From an uncultured Bifidobacteriaceae bacterium (GTDB lineage Bacteria > Actinomycetota > Actinomycetes > Actinomycetales > Bifidobacteriaceae), in the NCBI GenBank assembly GCA_946891915.1, contig CAMPNN010000028.1, forward strand, positions 1-14,725: DNA of 14,725 nt, written 5' to 3'. Shown here piece by piece: positions 1 through 6,431 of the stretch (its first letter is position 1; every line of letters begins with the position of its first letter). The notes below the pieces were generated by a model, which worked only from the letters and a program-made list of their open reading frames with translations, was not told where the DNA came from and did no database searches. A program made the position numbers and the translations under genes.

Positions 1-402
1 TAGTTCATTGGGAATTTGGTTGTGACTGGTGTGCGCTGACGACCTGCTTGAGCGCAGCACAGCGAGCGCGAAAGCAACTCGGAGCGCCGAGCTTGCTTAG
101 GGTTGAAAGCACGGTGTGCTTTCAACGCAAGCGAGGTCTGCCTTCGTCTCGATTGACGAAGGCAGGGCAGGCTCGTGTGGTAGTTCATTGGGAATTTGGT
201 TGTGACTGGTGTGCGCTGACGACCTGCTTGAGCGCAGCACAGCGCGCGCGAAAGCAACTCGGAGCGCCGAGATTGCTTAGGGTTGAAAGCACAGTGTGCT
301 TTCAACGCAAGCGAGGTCTGCCTTCGTCAATAAAGACGAAGGCAGGGCAGGTTAGTATGGTTGTGCTTTAGAAACTAGATTGTGACTGGTGTGCGCTGAC
401 GA
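1..402. repeat. 180-bp tandem repeat, two full copies and the start of a third
   Basis: Positions 1-180 and 181-360 differ at 11 positions by my count, and a 23-bp identical block recurs at 20-42, 200-222 and 380-402, again exactly 180 bp apart. Each copy holds three potential hairpins. In copy 1 these are 72-98 (AAGCAA plus CTCGG stem with one bulged base), 102-126 (11-bp perfect stem GTTGAAAGCAC, 3-nt loop) and 138-165 (11-bp perfect stem CTGCCTTCGTC, 6-nt loop). The differences between copies fall in loops, in the bulge or in linkers. The array is probably truncated by the left window edge. Because 180 is a multiple of three, an open frame runs through it, but it has no convincing ribosome binding site or protein-like composition. 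Function unknown. Confidence 0.9.
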
Positions 403-406
403 GAAA

Positions 407-650
407 CGACAGAAACTTTACAGTGACGTAAAGAAAAAATCGGTTTCAAGTCAGATTCCGACCAAAACTTTACAGCCGCGTAAAGAAAAAATCGGTTTCA
501 AGTCAGATTCCGACCAAAACTTTACAGTGACGTAAAGGAAATAACGGAATACCTGCGAAAAGCGACGCAAACTTTACAGTGACGTAAAGGAAATGTCGAA
601 ATTAAGCCAAAAAGCGACAGTTACTTTACAGCGATGTATAGGAAATAACG
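407..650 (+). repeat. Array A: five 36-bp dyads at 52-bp period
   Basis: Dyads lie at 407-442, 459-494, 511-546, 563-598 and 615-650, each starting and ending with CG and separated by exactly 16 bp. The core is CTTTAC, 6 nt, GTAAAG, with one change in the last copy (GTATAG). The first two linkers are identical and differ from the A-rich type seen elsewhere, which suggests a recent local duplication. The array lies about 120 bp beyond the stop codon of the ECF fusion gene and directly follows the 180-bp repeats. It is the longest of five such arrays in the window. Orientation is assigned from the linker, which reads towards AAAAAG on the plus strand. Confidence 0.9.
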
Positions 651-768
651 CGCAGCAATCGCGCGCTACGTCACTCGTCGCAATCGCACGCCACGTCACA
701 GTCGCAATCACGCGCAATCACGCACCGCCATACGCACCACCGCGCGCACTACCATCGCGCACGCGCTA
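651..768. repeat. GC-rich degenerate repeat tract downstream of the ECF fusion gene
   Basis: This gap is made of overlapping imperfect words such as CGTCGCAATCGCACG, CACGTCACAGTCGCAATC and CGCACCGCC. The 13-mer ATCACGCACCGCC occurs at 717-729 and again at 768-780, where it spans the stop codon of the minus-strand ECF gene; the end of the coding region is therefore echoed about 50 bp downstream. I see no gene here. The short plus-strand frame crossing 593-805 is low-complexity His/Arg/Pro-rich and overlaps the end of the ECF gene, so I do not call it. Confidence 0.6.
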
Positions 769-3459
769 TCACGCACCGCCGAGGAAGGCGAAAGTACCGA
801 AGTAAAGCGCTGCCACCAGCGCAATCAGCGGAACAATCGCGCACACAGCTAAAATCCACCAATCGCGCGCATGCACACAGCTCACGCGAGCGTGCGAACG
901 CGCACCGACTCCCCCAAAACCGCGCGCTTCCATAGCTGTGGCAAGGCTTGTCGAACGGCGAATCGAAAGCACAAGCAGCGCAAACGACTGCGGGAAAAAC
1001 GCACGAACGCGACGCTCATCACCCAAGCCGCGCGAACGCCTCGACGCCGTCAGCGCCGCCCAATCATCCTGCAGCACACCAAAAAGCCTAATTCCAGCCA
1101 AACCGCCGTACACAAATCGGTCCGGCAAATGCAGCACCTGGCTAAAAGCATCCGCCAAATCTGTGGCATCCATACCAATAACCATCACAATCGACGGAAT
1201 ACCAATCGCCAAAATCCTCAGCGCAGTTGCAACAGCCAGCAGCGCCGAGCGATCCGTAGCATGCATAAGCCACCACTGGAACCAAGTATTTCCGCCACTT
1301 TTGCCGTATAGCAGCACGGTTAGCGCGGAAGTCGGCGCACCCACCCACACAGGCCAGGAAAGATAAATCACGCGCCACGGCGTCAACTTAATACAAGCGA
1401 AAATAGCAAACTCCAGCACAAGCGCCACCGAAGCCGACACACAATCAAGCGTAAAAATCAGCGGAACGGACGCAACAAAAGCACCAAAAATGCGAAATAC
1501 CGGGTTCATTGATGCCAGCAGCGGCGAGCGGCTAGAAAGTTTCGGCTTTTCGTTGCGATTGTTTACGGCGCTCACTTTAATGCGCGAAATGTCGGTTGCG
1601 CCGGTGGTTGCGGAAAGCGCTTCGGAAGATTCGGAAGATTTTGCGGATTCGGCGGTCTCGGCAGTCTCGGCGGAAGATTCGGCGGTTTCTGCGAAAGCTT
1701 CGGCAGTCTCAGCACCTTCAGCAGTTTCAGTTTTCGCATCCGACACCAGCTCAACCAAGCACGCACCCAACGCCTCAACCAACTCGCGATCGTGCGTCAC
1801 AACAATAATGCTCACGCCCTCGCTGCGAAGGCTCGCAATCAGGCGAATAATCTGCAGCCAAGTTTTGCGATCCTGCCCGAAAGTCGGCTCGTCCAAAATC
1901 AGCACTCGCGGAGCCGCAGCAAGCGAAGCCGCCACAGTCAGTCGCCTCTTTTCGCCGCCCGAAAGCGTGTACGGATTCGCCTTCGCATAGCGCGCCAAAC
2001 GGAAGCGCTTCAGCAGCTCCTCCGCCTTCGCACGCGCCTCATCCGCCGGCACACCCGTGCGAAGCGGACCCAACATAACCTCGTCCAGCACCGAACCGCA
2101 CGCAAACTGATGCTCCGGATTTTGGAAAACGTACGAAATGCGCTTCGCCAAATCCGGCGACTTCCACTTCATTGGATTCGCGCCGTTCGCGCCTTTAGCA
2201 AGAGCATCGCTCGCCACAACCTCGCCGCTTACCGCCGGCAAAAGACCCGCCAAAGTGAGCGAAAGCGTTGATTTTCCAGTGCCATTCGCGCCGACCAAAG
2301 CCGTAATCTGCCCGGCTCTAAACTCAAGATTGATGTGCTGCGCAATCGGCTCGCTGCTGTGGCTGATTGCGAGATCCTTAGTAGAAAGCAGGATTTCTCC
2401 GTAAGATTGTGCAGAATTGCAGTTTGCGGAATCTGCCATATTTTCGTAAGATTTTTCGGAAGATTTACTTTCGGAAGAAGTATCTGCAGAAGATTTTACG
2501 TTTTTCTTGTAGCGCTCCGGAAGCCAAATACCAAGATCTTCAAAGTCCAAATCGGTGCGATTAAACACCTCATCCGGCGTGCCGTCCGCCACAATCACCG
2601 TGCGAGAGGAAGCCGCGCGCGCAATATCGTCGTCGTGAACTGTTTCGCTGTGAGAAGCCTCGTCACTAGAAGCCTCGTCATTCTCAAGACCAAGCACCAC
2701 AACGCGATCAATCATGTCAATCCACGGCTCCGCGTGATGCTCCACAAGCACCATCGTGGCGCGCGTCGAATCCAAAACCGCGCGAACAGCGCCAACAATC
2801 TGCTGCGTGCCGTCCGGATCCAAATTTGCGGTCGGCTCATCCAAAAGCAACACACTCGGCTGCATAGCAAGCGCGCCAGCAAGCGCCAAACGCTGCAACT
2901 GGCCGCCGCTTAAATGCGCAGTTTCGCGGTGCAATTGCAAGCCATCCAACCCAACTTCTTTAAGACTTTTGTGCACGCGATCCCAAATCTCACCGCGCGG
3001 AACGTTCATATTTTCCGGACCAAACGCAACATTATCCCCTAAACGCTGGAAAATCGCCTGCGCATCCGGGTCTTGCAAAACAAGCCCAACCTTGCCTCGC
3101 GCGCGACGAACCGGCACGCCGTCAACCAAAACGCGCCCCTCGCTCACACCACCATCGGCATCTTCGACGAGAGTGGTTTGCTGGGATTTCTCGTCATCTT
3201 TCACCACAAAATCATTGCCAATAAGACCGGCCGCACCGCTTAAAATCGTGGATTTACCAATGCCTGACGCACCCAGCAGCAACACGCGCTGACCCGCCTT
3301 AATCGTGAGATCCAACCCGCGCACAGCAAAAGCGCGACGGGAAGCATGACGATAACCCCAATGCTCAAAACGAAGCTCAGCGTTACTAACATTCGCACAA
3401 TCGCTGGAAGCTGTTGGAAGGAAAGTTTCAGATTCTTGCGATTTAGCAGCATCAGGCAT
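769..3459 (-). CDS. ECF transporter fusion: two ATPase domains plus EcfT membrane domain (YkoD-YkoC type)
   Basis: This 896-residue protein combines in one chain the energising module of an energy-coupling-factor importer, usually two or three proteins. ATPase 1: Walker A GASGIGKST (63-71), Q-loop Q129, LSGGQ (183-187), Walker B LLLDEP (204-209), switch His 241. ATPase 2: Walker A GANGTGKST (390-398), Q446, LSGGE (499-503), ILDEP (521-525), His 556. Both sites look intact. EcfT follows from about 645, with hydrophobic segments near 655-692, 698-716, 738-765 and 867-890 and the paired coupling motifs SRG (809-811) and ARG (845-847). Two hydrophilic linkers are low complexity: Ser-rich 322-352 and an ETAE repeat at 576-615. 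The ATG follows AAAGGA at good spacing. It lies 54 bp after ykoE, so it probably shares the TPP-controlled transcript and powers uptake of thiamine or its pyrimidine precursor. Substrate is inferred from context. Confidence 0.9.
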   Translation of the reverse strand: MPDAAKSQESETFLPTASSDCANVSNAELRFEHWGYRHASRRAFAVRGLDLTIKAGQRVLLLGASGIGKSTILSGAAGLIGNDFVVKDDEKSQQTTLVEDADGGVSEGRVLVDGVPVRRARGKVGLVLQDPDAQAIFQRLGDNVAFGPENMNVPRGEIWDRVHKSLKEVGLDGLQLHRETAHLSGGQLQRLALAGALAMQPSVLLLDEPTANLDPDGTQQIVGAVRAVLDSTRATMVLVEHHAEPWIDMIDRVVVLGLENDEASSDEASHSETVHDDDIARAASSRTVIVADGTPDEVFNRTDLDFEDLGIWLPERYKKNVKSSADTSSESKSSEKSYENMADSANCNSAQSYGEILLSTKDLAISHSSEPIAQHINLEFRAGQITALVGANGTGKSTLSLTLAGLLPAVSGEVVASDALAKGANGANPMKWKSPDLAKRISYVFQNPEHQFACGSVLDEVMLGPLRTGVPADEARAKAEELLKRFRLARYAKANPYTLSGGEKRRLTVAASLAAAPRVLILDEPTFGQDRKTWLQIIRLIASLRSEGVSIIVVTHDRELVEALGACLVELVSDAKTETAEGAETAEAFAETAESSAETAETAESAKSSESSEALSATTGATDISRIKVSAVNNRNEKPKLSSRSPLLASMNPVFRIFGAFVASVPLIFTLDCVSASVALVLEFAIFACIKLTPWRVIYLSWPVWVGAPTSALTVLLYGKSGGNTWFQWWLMHATDRSALLAVATALRILAIGIPSIVMVIGMDATDLADAFSQVLHLPDRFVYGGLAGIRLFGVLQDDWAALTASRRSRGLGDERRVRAFFPQSFALLVLSIRRSTSLATAMEARGFGGVGARSHARVSCVHARDWWILAVCAIVPLIALVAALYFGTFAFLGGA

Positions 3460-3504
3460 AGTAAATCCTTTATGGCAATGATAGATTTTTAATTATTTCG
3501 AATA

Positions 3505-3518
3505 CGCTAGTCGCTAGT
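3505..3518 (-). repeat. 7-bp tandem duplication over the ykoE stop codon
   Basis: ACTAGCG occurs twice in direct succession on the minus strand; the TAG of the first unit is the ykoE stop codon. It is one of several short duplications at gene ends in this window. Confidence 0.6.
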
Positions 3519-4122
3519 TTTCGCGAACTTCGCGACCGGAAGCAAACTGATCCAGAGCGCCGGTCTTAGCGATTCCAACGTAAAGGAACCACATCAAAAT
3601 GCCAGCAATCACAATGCCGGAAACCACAGTGCTGACGAGATATGGAAGACCATACTTGCCGAACACGCTAACAGCCTGAAGCTTATCGAAGAAGGTGTAA
3701 GCCCAGCAGCCAATGCCGGTCAAAGCGCCGGAAAGAATCATGGTGTTCAAATTCCACTTCTTATAAGCGAAAATGACAAACGCAATCTCAGCGAACAAGC
3801 CCTGGAAAACTGCAATACCAAAGGTTGCAGCGCCACCCCACTGGTTGCCCATCAAAGCTTCGAGCACGCCAGCGACGACCTCAGCGTAAATAGCAGCACC
3901 CGGCTTGCGCACGATTACTGCAGCCAAAGGAGCAGCAAAGAGCCAAAGACCGTTAATCAAACCGCCAAAACCTGGAACAATGTTGTCAAGCGCAGTCCAC
4001 GGAACAGCGTAGAAAACTGCAACAAGCCAATAAATAAAGGAAGATACAACGCCAATTACGGAAGCAACGGCGATGTCTGCAACACGCCACTGCATGTTGA
4101 TCTGATAATTTTCTTCTGACAT
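3514..4122 (-). CDS. ykoE: YkoE-family substrate-binding (S) component of thiamine/HMP ECF transporter
   Basis: A 202-residue integral membrane protein with about six hydrophobic segments (roughly 15-38, 55-72, 78-92, 100-119, 127-147, 160-184), typical of ECF S components. Its aromatic/glycine-rich sequence (FIYWLVAVFYAVPW, GFGGLINGLW, LMGNQWGG) matches my recollection of the YkoE family, which binds thiamine or hydroxymethylpyrimidine and partners YkoD/YkoC. Two context features support this: a TPP riboswitch directly upstream and the energising module 54 bp downstream. The frame extends 18 codons further upstream, but the ATG at 4122 is preceded by AAGAAAGG at suitable spacing and begins MSEENYQ, so I place the start there; the upstream extension would lie in the hairpin-rich leader. 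Family assignment is firm; whether the cargo is thiamine itself or HMP cannot be told from sequence. Confidence 0.9.
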   Translation of the reverse strand: MSEENYQINMQWRVADIAVASVIGVVSSFIYWLVAVFYAVPWTALDNIVPGFGGLINGLWLFAAPLAAVIVRKPGAAIYAEVVAGVLEALMGNQWGGAATFGIAVFQGLFAEIAFVIFAYKKWNLNTMILSGALTGIGCWAYTFFDKLQAVSVFGKYGLPYLVSTVVSGIVIAGILMWFLYVGIAKTGALDQFASGREVREN

Positions 4123-4145
4123 AAAATGTGCCTTTCTTATTATGC

Positions 4146-4192
4146 GTTGCAATGCGTTACATTGTGCGCAATGCAATATTTTGCGTTACAAC
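4146..4192 (-). promoter_or_regulatory. Stem-loop in the ykoE leader, just upstream of the ribosome binding site
   Basis: An imperfect 47-nt inverted repeat has arms GTTGTAACGCA and CGCATTGCAAC on the minus strand and encloses a perfect small hairpin CATTG-CGCA-CAATG. It sits between the TPP aptamer and the SD AAGAAAGG, so it is placed to act in the expression platform. No uridine run follows it, so translational control is more plausible than simple termination. The role is inferred. Confidence 0.5.
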
Positions 4193-4214
4193 TAAACCTT
4201 GCAACACCTCTCAG

Positions 4215-4323
4215 GCACGGGAAAAACTGACCTCCGTGCGCCGGCATTAACCGGATTCACGTTCAAGCGGTTTTCTCTCAGCTTTGGCGCGCGAGTAACG
4301 CGTCGACTCAAAGCACCCGTGTC
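4215..4323 (-). promoter_or_regulatory. TPP (thiamine pyrophosphate) riboswitch with overlapping alternative hairpin
   Basis: Read on the minus strand, the leader contains the conserved TPP-aptamer elements in the right order: 5' P1 region GACACGGGTGC (4323-4313), CTGAGA (4281-4276), CTTGAACGTGAATCCGG, AATGCCGGCG (4248-4239) and the closing GGAGGTC (about 4235-4229). GAC at the 5' end pairs with GTC at the 3' end. Just past the aptamer, GCACGG (4239-4234) can pair with CCGTGC (4220-4215), and the 5' CACGGG can pair with the same downstream CCCGTG. These are mutually exclusive with normal P1 closure, as expected of a switch. In this class, TPP binding normally lowers expression. It controls ykoE and presumably the fused ECF gene. 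Confidence 0.95.
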
Positions 4324-4331
4324 GCTTGACG

Positions 4332-4337
4332 ATTTTA
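4332..4337 (-). promoter_or_regulatory. Candidate -10 box for the riboswitch transcript
   Basis: TAAAAT on the minus strand lies about 10 nt before the 5' edge of the TPP aptamer, which would put the transcript start at the aptamer's first stem. No good -35 hexamer is seen at 16-18 bp; TTGCGG occurs at 20 bp. Tentative. Confidence 0.4.
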
Positions 4338-4383
4338 CGGCACTGCGTCGACGCACGCCGCAACGAGACTAATTGTTTACGCG

Positions 4384-4523
4384 CGACAGTTCCTTTACAG
4401 CAGTGTAAAGAAAATGTCGAAATCTCAACAAAAAGCGACAGTTACTTTACAAGCATGTACAGAAAATGTCGAAATCTCAACAAAAAGCGACAGTTCCTTC
4501 ACACTTACGTAAAGTAACTGTCG
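4384..4523 (+). repeat. Array B: three 36-bp dyads at 52-bp period
   Basis: Dyads at 4384-4419, 4436-4471 and 4488-4523 are separated by two identical 16-bp linkers, AAATCTCAACAAAAAG. The first has arms CGACAGTTCCTTTACA and TGTAAAGAAAATGTCG, pairing at 14 of 16 positions around a 4-nt centre. The third has the best outer boxes (CGACAGTT with AACTGTCG). The array starts 25 bp past the stop codon of the DUF4191 gene and lies upstream of the TPP-riboswitch promoter. Confidence 0.93.
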
Positions 4524-4548
4524 CCAATCCGTCACAAATAAGAATAAT

Positions 4549-5367
4549 TTACTTACCGCGCATAGCACGACGGCTGATGCGCTGCGGGCGCGTTGGATCT
4601 ATTCCCTTCGGAATACCAAATCCGCTCTTGCTTTGCAGAGTGCGCAAACGCTCGTTCAAAATCGCAAGCTCTGTTTTAGTGAGGAAGAATCGGCGATTTG
4701 GATGAATTTTATTTAGCAGAGCAAATTTGTGATTCGACGGCTGCAAAGTCTTTGCGCGCAACACTTTTCCGCGCAATTCCTTAAGCTTCACCTGGTTCTC
4801 GCCATTGCCAACAACCATACGATATACAGGTATATTAGATCCGGCGGTTACGCTTTTTACAGCGTGCTCCTGACGATCCATCGCATGCATCAAGCGCTCG
4901 TAATTACCCTCGCCAACGAGGAAAATTCCGTTAAAACCAGTACCGCGCCAAATCGCATCCTTAGTGCGAGGATCCACCCACACAGGCTGCTGCGGAAAAG
5001 TAAATCCGCCCTTGTTAATCGCGGAAAGAATGCCAGCCGCCGCACCCGGGCGACCTTCCAGCTTCGCATAACCAACCTTATCAGCGCGCTTCGTAAGCAC
5101 AATCGTAAACAGCAGCAAACCAACCATCGCCGCCGTAACCATCATCATAATCCACGCAAAAATCGACCAGCGCATCAACAATCCAAGCACAACAGCCACG
5201 ACTATTGGTGCCACAAACGCCACGGCCAGCCACAGCGGCAGCTGCTTGTCATCCGTATGTGTGTACTTGTAAATACGGATAATCTGCGAAAGCATGCCCT
5301 GCTTGCCAGTCTTCTTCCCCGACTGCTTCGTGCTCTGTGATTTATCTTGTGCTTTACCTTGTGCCAT
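4549..5367 (-). CDS. DUF4191 family membrane protein
   Basis: A 272-residue protein resembling the actinobacterial DUF4191 family. A Lys/Gln/Ser-rich N-terminus (1-24) leads into a motif-like stretch LSQIIRIYKYTHTDDKQLP (26-44), two adjacent membrane segments (about 44-64 and 69-91), then a soluble domain with GRPGAAAGIL, TKDAIWRGTGFNGIFLVGEG and a basic tail (RISRRAMRGK). No catalytic motif is visible and the function is unknown. The annotated ATG is preceded by only a weak purine stretch (TGGGG); the next Met is residue 25, but the family usually begins with the basic lead, so I keep the longer start. The DUF3043 gene lies 194 bp upstream on the same strand. Confidence 0.85.
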   Translation of the reverse strand: MAQGKAQDKSQSTKQSGKKTGKQGMLSQIIRIYKYTHTDDKQLPLWLAVAFVAPIVVAVVLGLLMRWSIFAWIMMMVTAAMVGLLLFTIVLTKRADKVGYAKLEGRPGAAAGILSAINKGGFTFPQQPVWVDPRTKDAIWRGTGFNGIFLVGEGNYERLMHAMDRQEHAVKSVTAGSNIPVYRMVVGNGENQVKLKELRGKVLRAKTLQPSNHKFALLNKIHPNRRFFLTKTELAILNERLRTLQSKSGFGIPKGIDPTRPQRISRRAMRGK

Positions 5368-5540
5368 GCGTTTACCCCATGATATTCGCGTTATTTTGAG
5401 TTATTTTACGCAATTAGTTTCGCTATATTTCGCGCGCTTACTTCGCGTTAGTTTCGCGCTTATTTTGCGTTATCTTAAACAATAATAGTCGCAATAATAG
5501 TCGATTGTGCAAATATTAATAAATTTTTGCTTCACTATTG
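5368..5540. repeat. AT-rich gap with short tandem repeats
   Basis: The gap between the DUF3043 and DUF4191 genes has no plausible gene. It consists of degenerate words around TTTCGCG and TTATTTTGCG, plus a perfect 12-bp duplication, CAATAATAGTCG, at 5480-5491 and 5492-5503. It presumably also holds the DUF4191 promoter, which I could not pin down. Confidence 0.5.
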
Positions 5541-5570
5541 CTTACTTCAGCTTACTTCAGCTTACTTAGG
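5541..5570 (-). repeat. 10-bp triplication over the DUF3043 stop codon
   Basis: CTTACTTCAG, CTTACTTCAG, CTTACTTAGG follow one another on the plus strand. On the coding strand this gives the real TAA, followed by repeated TAAGCTGAAG units that supply further stop codons. This is typical of the end-of-gene duplications in this window. Confidence 0.7.
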
Positions 5571-6200
5571 CCAATTTCCGCGCTTTGGCGAACTTGGCTT
5601 TGGCAAACGCCAGCGACGCATCTGCATTGCGCGGCTCCAGGCATACATGCCGGAACGCGACTTTTTCGACACCGCAGCTTCACCAAAACGCTTAAAAAGC
5701 TCTTTACGCAACTTTCGCCACATAATAAACATGTCAATCACGGAAGCAAAAAGATAAACGTAAAGCAGCACAGCGAGCGCAATGTAAACAATCATAAAGC
5801 GCGAAAGTGCAAACAGGCACGCCATAATCACAATTGCAACCGGCACGAAAAACTCGCCAATGTTAAAGCGCGCATCCACGTAATCGCGAATATACACGCG
5901 CCACGGAAGCTGCTCAACCTTTGGCATATGCGCCAAATCTCCCGTGCGCATTGCCTCGTACTGCACGTTTTCGCGTTCCCTGATTCGAGCACGCGCCTGC
6001 TTTGCGCTGGCCTTGCGATCAGCCGGCACAAGAGGGCGAAGATTTTGCGCTTGAGCTGCGTTGCGCTTAGGAGTTGGCGCGTTTTTTTCGCGAGATTTTG
6101 GTGCGCCAGTAGACGTTGCGCTCTGCTCCTTCGATTGAGCTGAAGTAGCAGATGCGGCCTCATTGTTGGCGGATTTCTTTGCAAATGGATTCCATGTCAT
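5562..6200 (-). CDS. DUF3043 family membrane protein
   Basis: A 212-residue protein matching the actinobacterial DUF3043 pattern as I remember it: a disordered Ala/Ser/Lys N-terminus (1-40), the PTPKR motif (42-46), RPLVPADRK (55-63), an Arg-rich helix (ARARIRERENVQYEAMRTGD, 69-88), IRDYVDARFNIGEFF (104-118), two membrane segments (about 116-133 and 136-158) and a basic C-terminal region. The function of the family is not known to me. The start at 6200 lacks a clear ribosome binding site, but no internal Met before the conserved region is better supported. Confidence 0.85.
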   Translation of the reverse strand: MTWNPFAKKSANNEAASATSAQSKEQSATSTGAPKSREKNAPTPKRNAAQAQNLRPLVPADRKASAKQARARIRERENVQYEAMRTGDLAHMPKVEQLPWRVYIRDYVDARFNIGEFFVPVAIVIMACLFALSRFMIVYIALAVLLYVYLFASVIDMFIMWRKLRKELFKRFGEAAVSKKSRSGMYAWSRAMQMRRWRLPKPSSPKRGNWPK

Positions 6201-6247
6201 GTTTGCAGATTACTCAACAGACTAGACGCATACAGGCGCAACGCTAG

Positions 6248-6387
6248 CGACATTCCCTTTACGCAAGTGTAAAGAAAATGTCGGAATCTCGCCAAAAAGT
6301 GACAATTTCGTTACAGCCGTGTATAGAAAATGTCGAAATCTCAGCAAAAAGCGACATTCCCTTTACGCGAGTGTAAAGAAAATGTCG
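6248..6387 (+). repeat. Array C: three 36-bp dyads at 52-bp period
   Basis: Dyads at 6248-6283, 6300-6335 and 6352-6387 have 16-bp linkers GAATCTCGCCAAAAAG and AAATCTCAGCAAAAAG. The middle copy is the only one in the window that begins TG instead of CG, and it has TGTATAG in the right core. The array occupies most of the gap between the start of the DUF3043 gene and the end of the peptidase gene. Confidence 0.93.
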
Positions 6388-6395
6388 CTTAAGCA

Positions 6396-6431
6396 CTAAA
6401 GTTGTGCGAAATTCTAAAGTTGTGCGAAATT
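6396..6431. repeat. 18-bp perfect tandem duplication at the peptidase stop codon
   Basis: CTAAAGTTGTGCGAAATT occurs at 6396-6413 and 6414-6431 without mismatch. The second copy overlaps the TAA stop of the minus-strand peptidase gene by two bases, so the duplication begins exactly where coding ends. Confidence 0.85.

Noticed and set aside
48..371. Plus-strand 107-codon open frame across the 180-bp repeat
   Set aside because: It exists because the repeat length is a multiple of three; no ribosome binding site and it crosses strong hairpins.
407..650. CRISPR array suggested by five regularly spaced palindromic repeats
   Set aside because: The linkers are only 16 bp and resemble each other, two are identical, the repeat is imperfect, and the same linker type recurs at four other loci. 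No cas gene is in the window.
593..805. Plus-strand 70-codon open frame
   Set aside because: It runs through a dyad and a low-complexity tract and overlaps the end of the ECF gene; composition is not protein-like.
871..3292. Long plus-strand open frames opposite the ECF fusion gene
   Set aside because: Shadow frames; the minus-strand product has complete ABC and EcfT motifs, while these have no recognisable motif.
4123..4176. Upstream start for ykoE giving 220 residues
   Set aside because: The extension (MHCAQCNALQ...) is read from the leader hairpin and has no ribosome binding site, whereas the internal ATG at 4122 has one.
4384..4523. Dyads as ordinary rho-independent terminators
   Set aside because: The stems are AT-rich in the core, most lack a uridine tract, they come in multiples, and one array lies between divergent starts. 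A role in 3'-end stability is not excluded.
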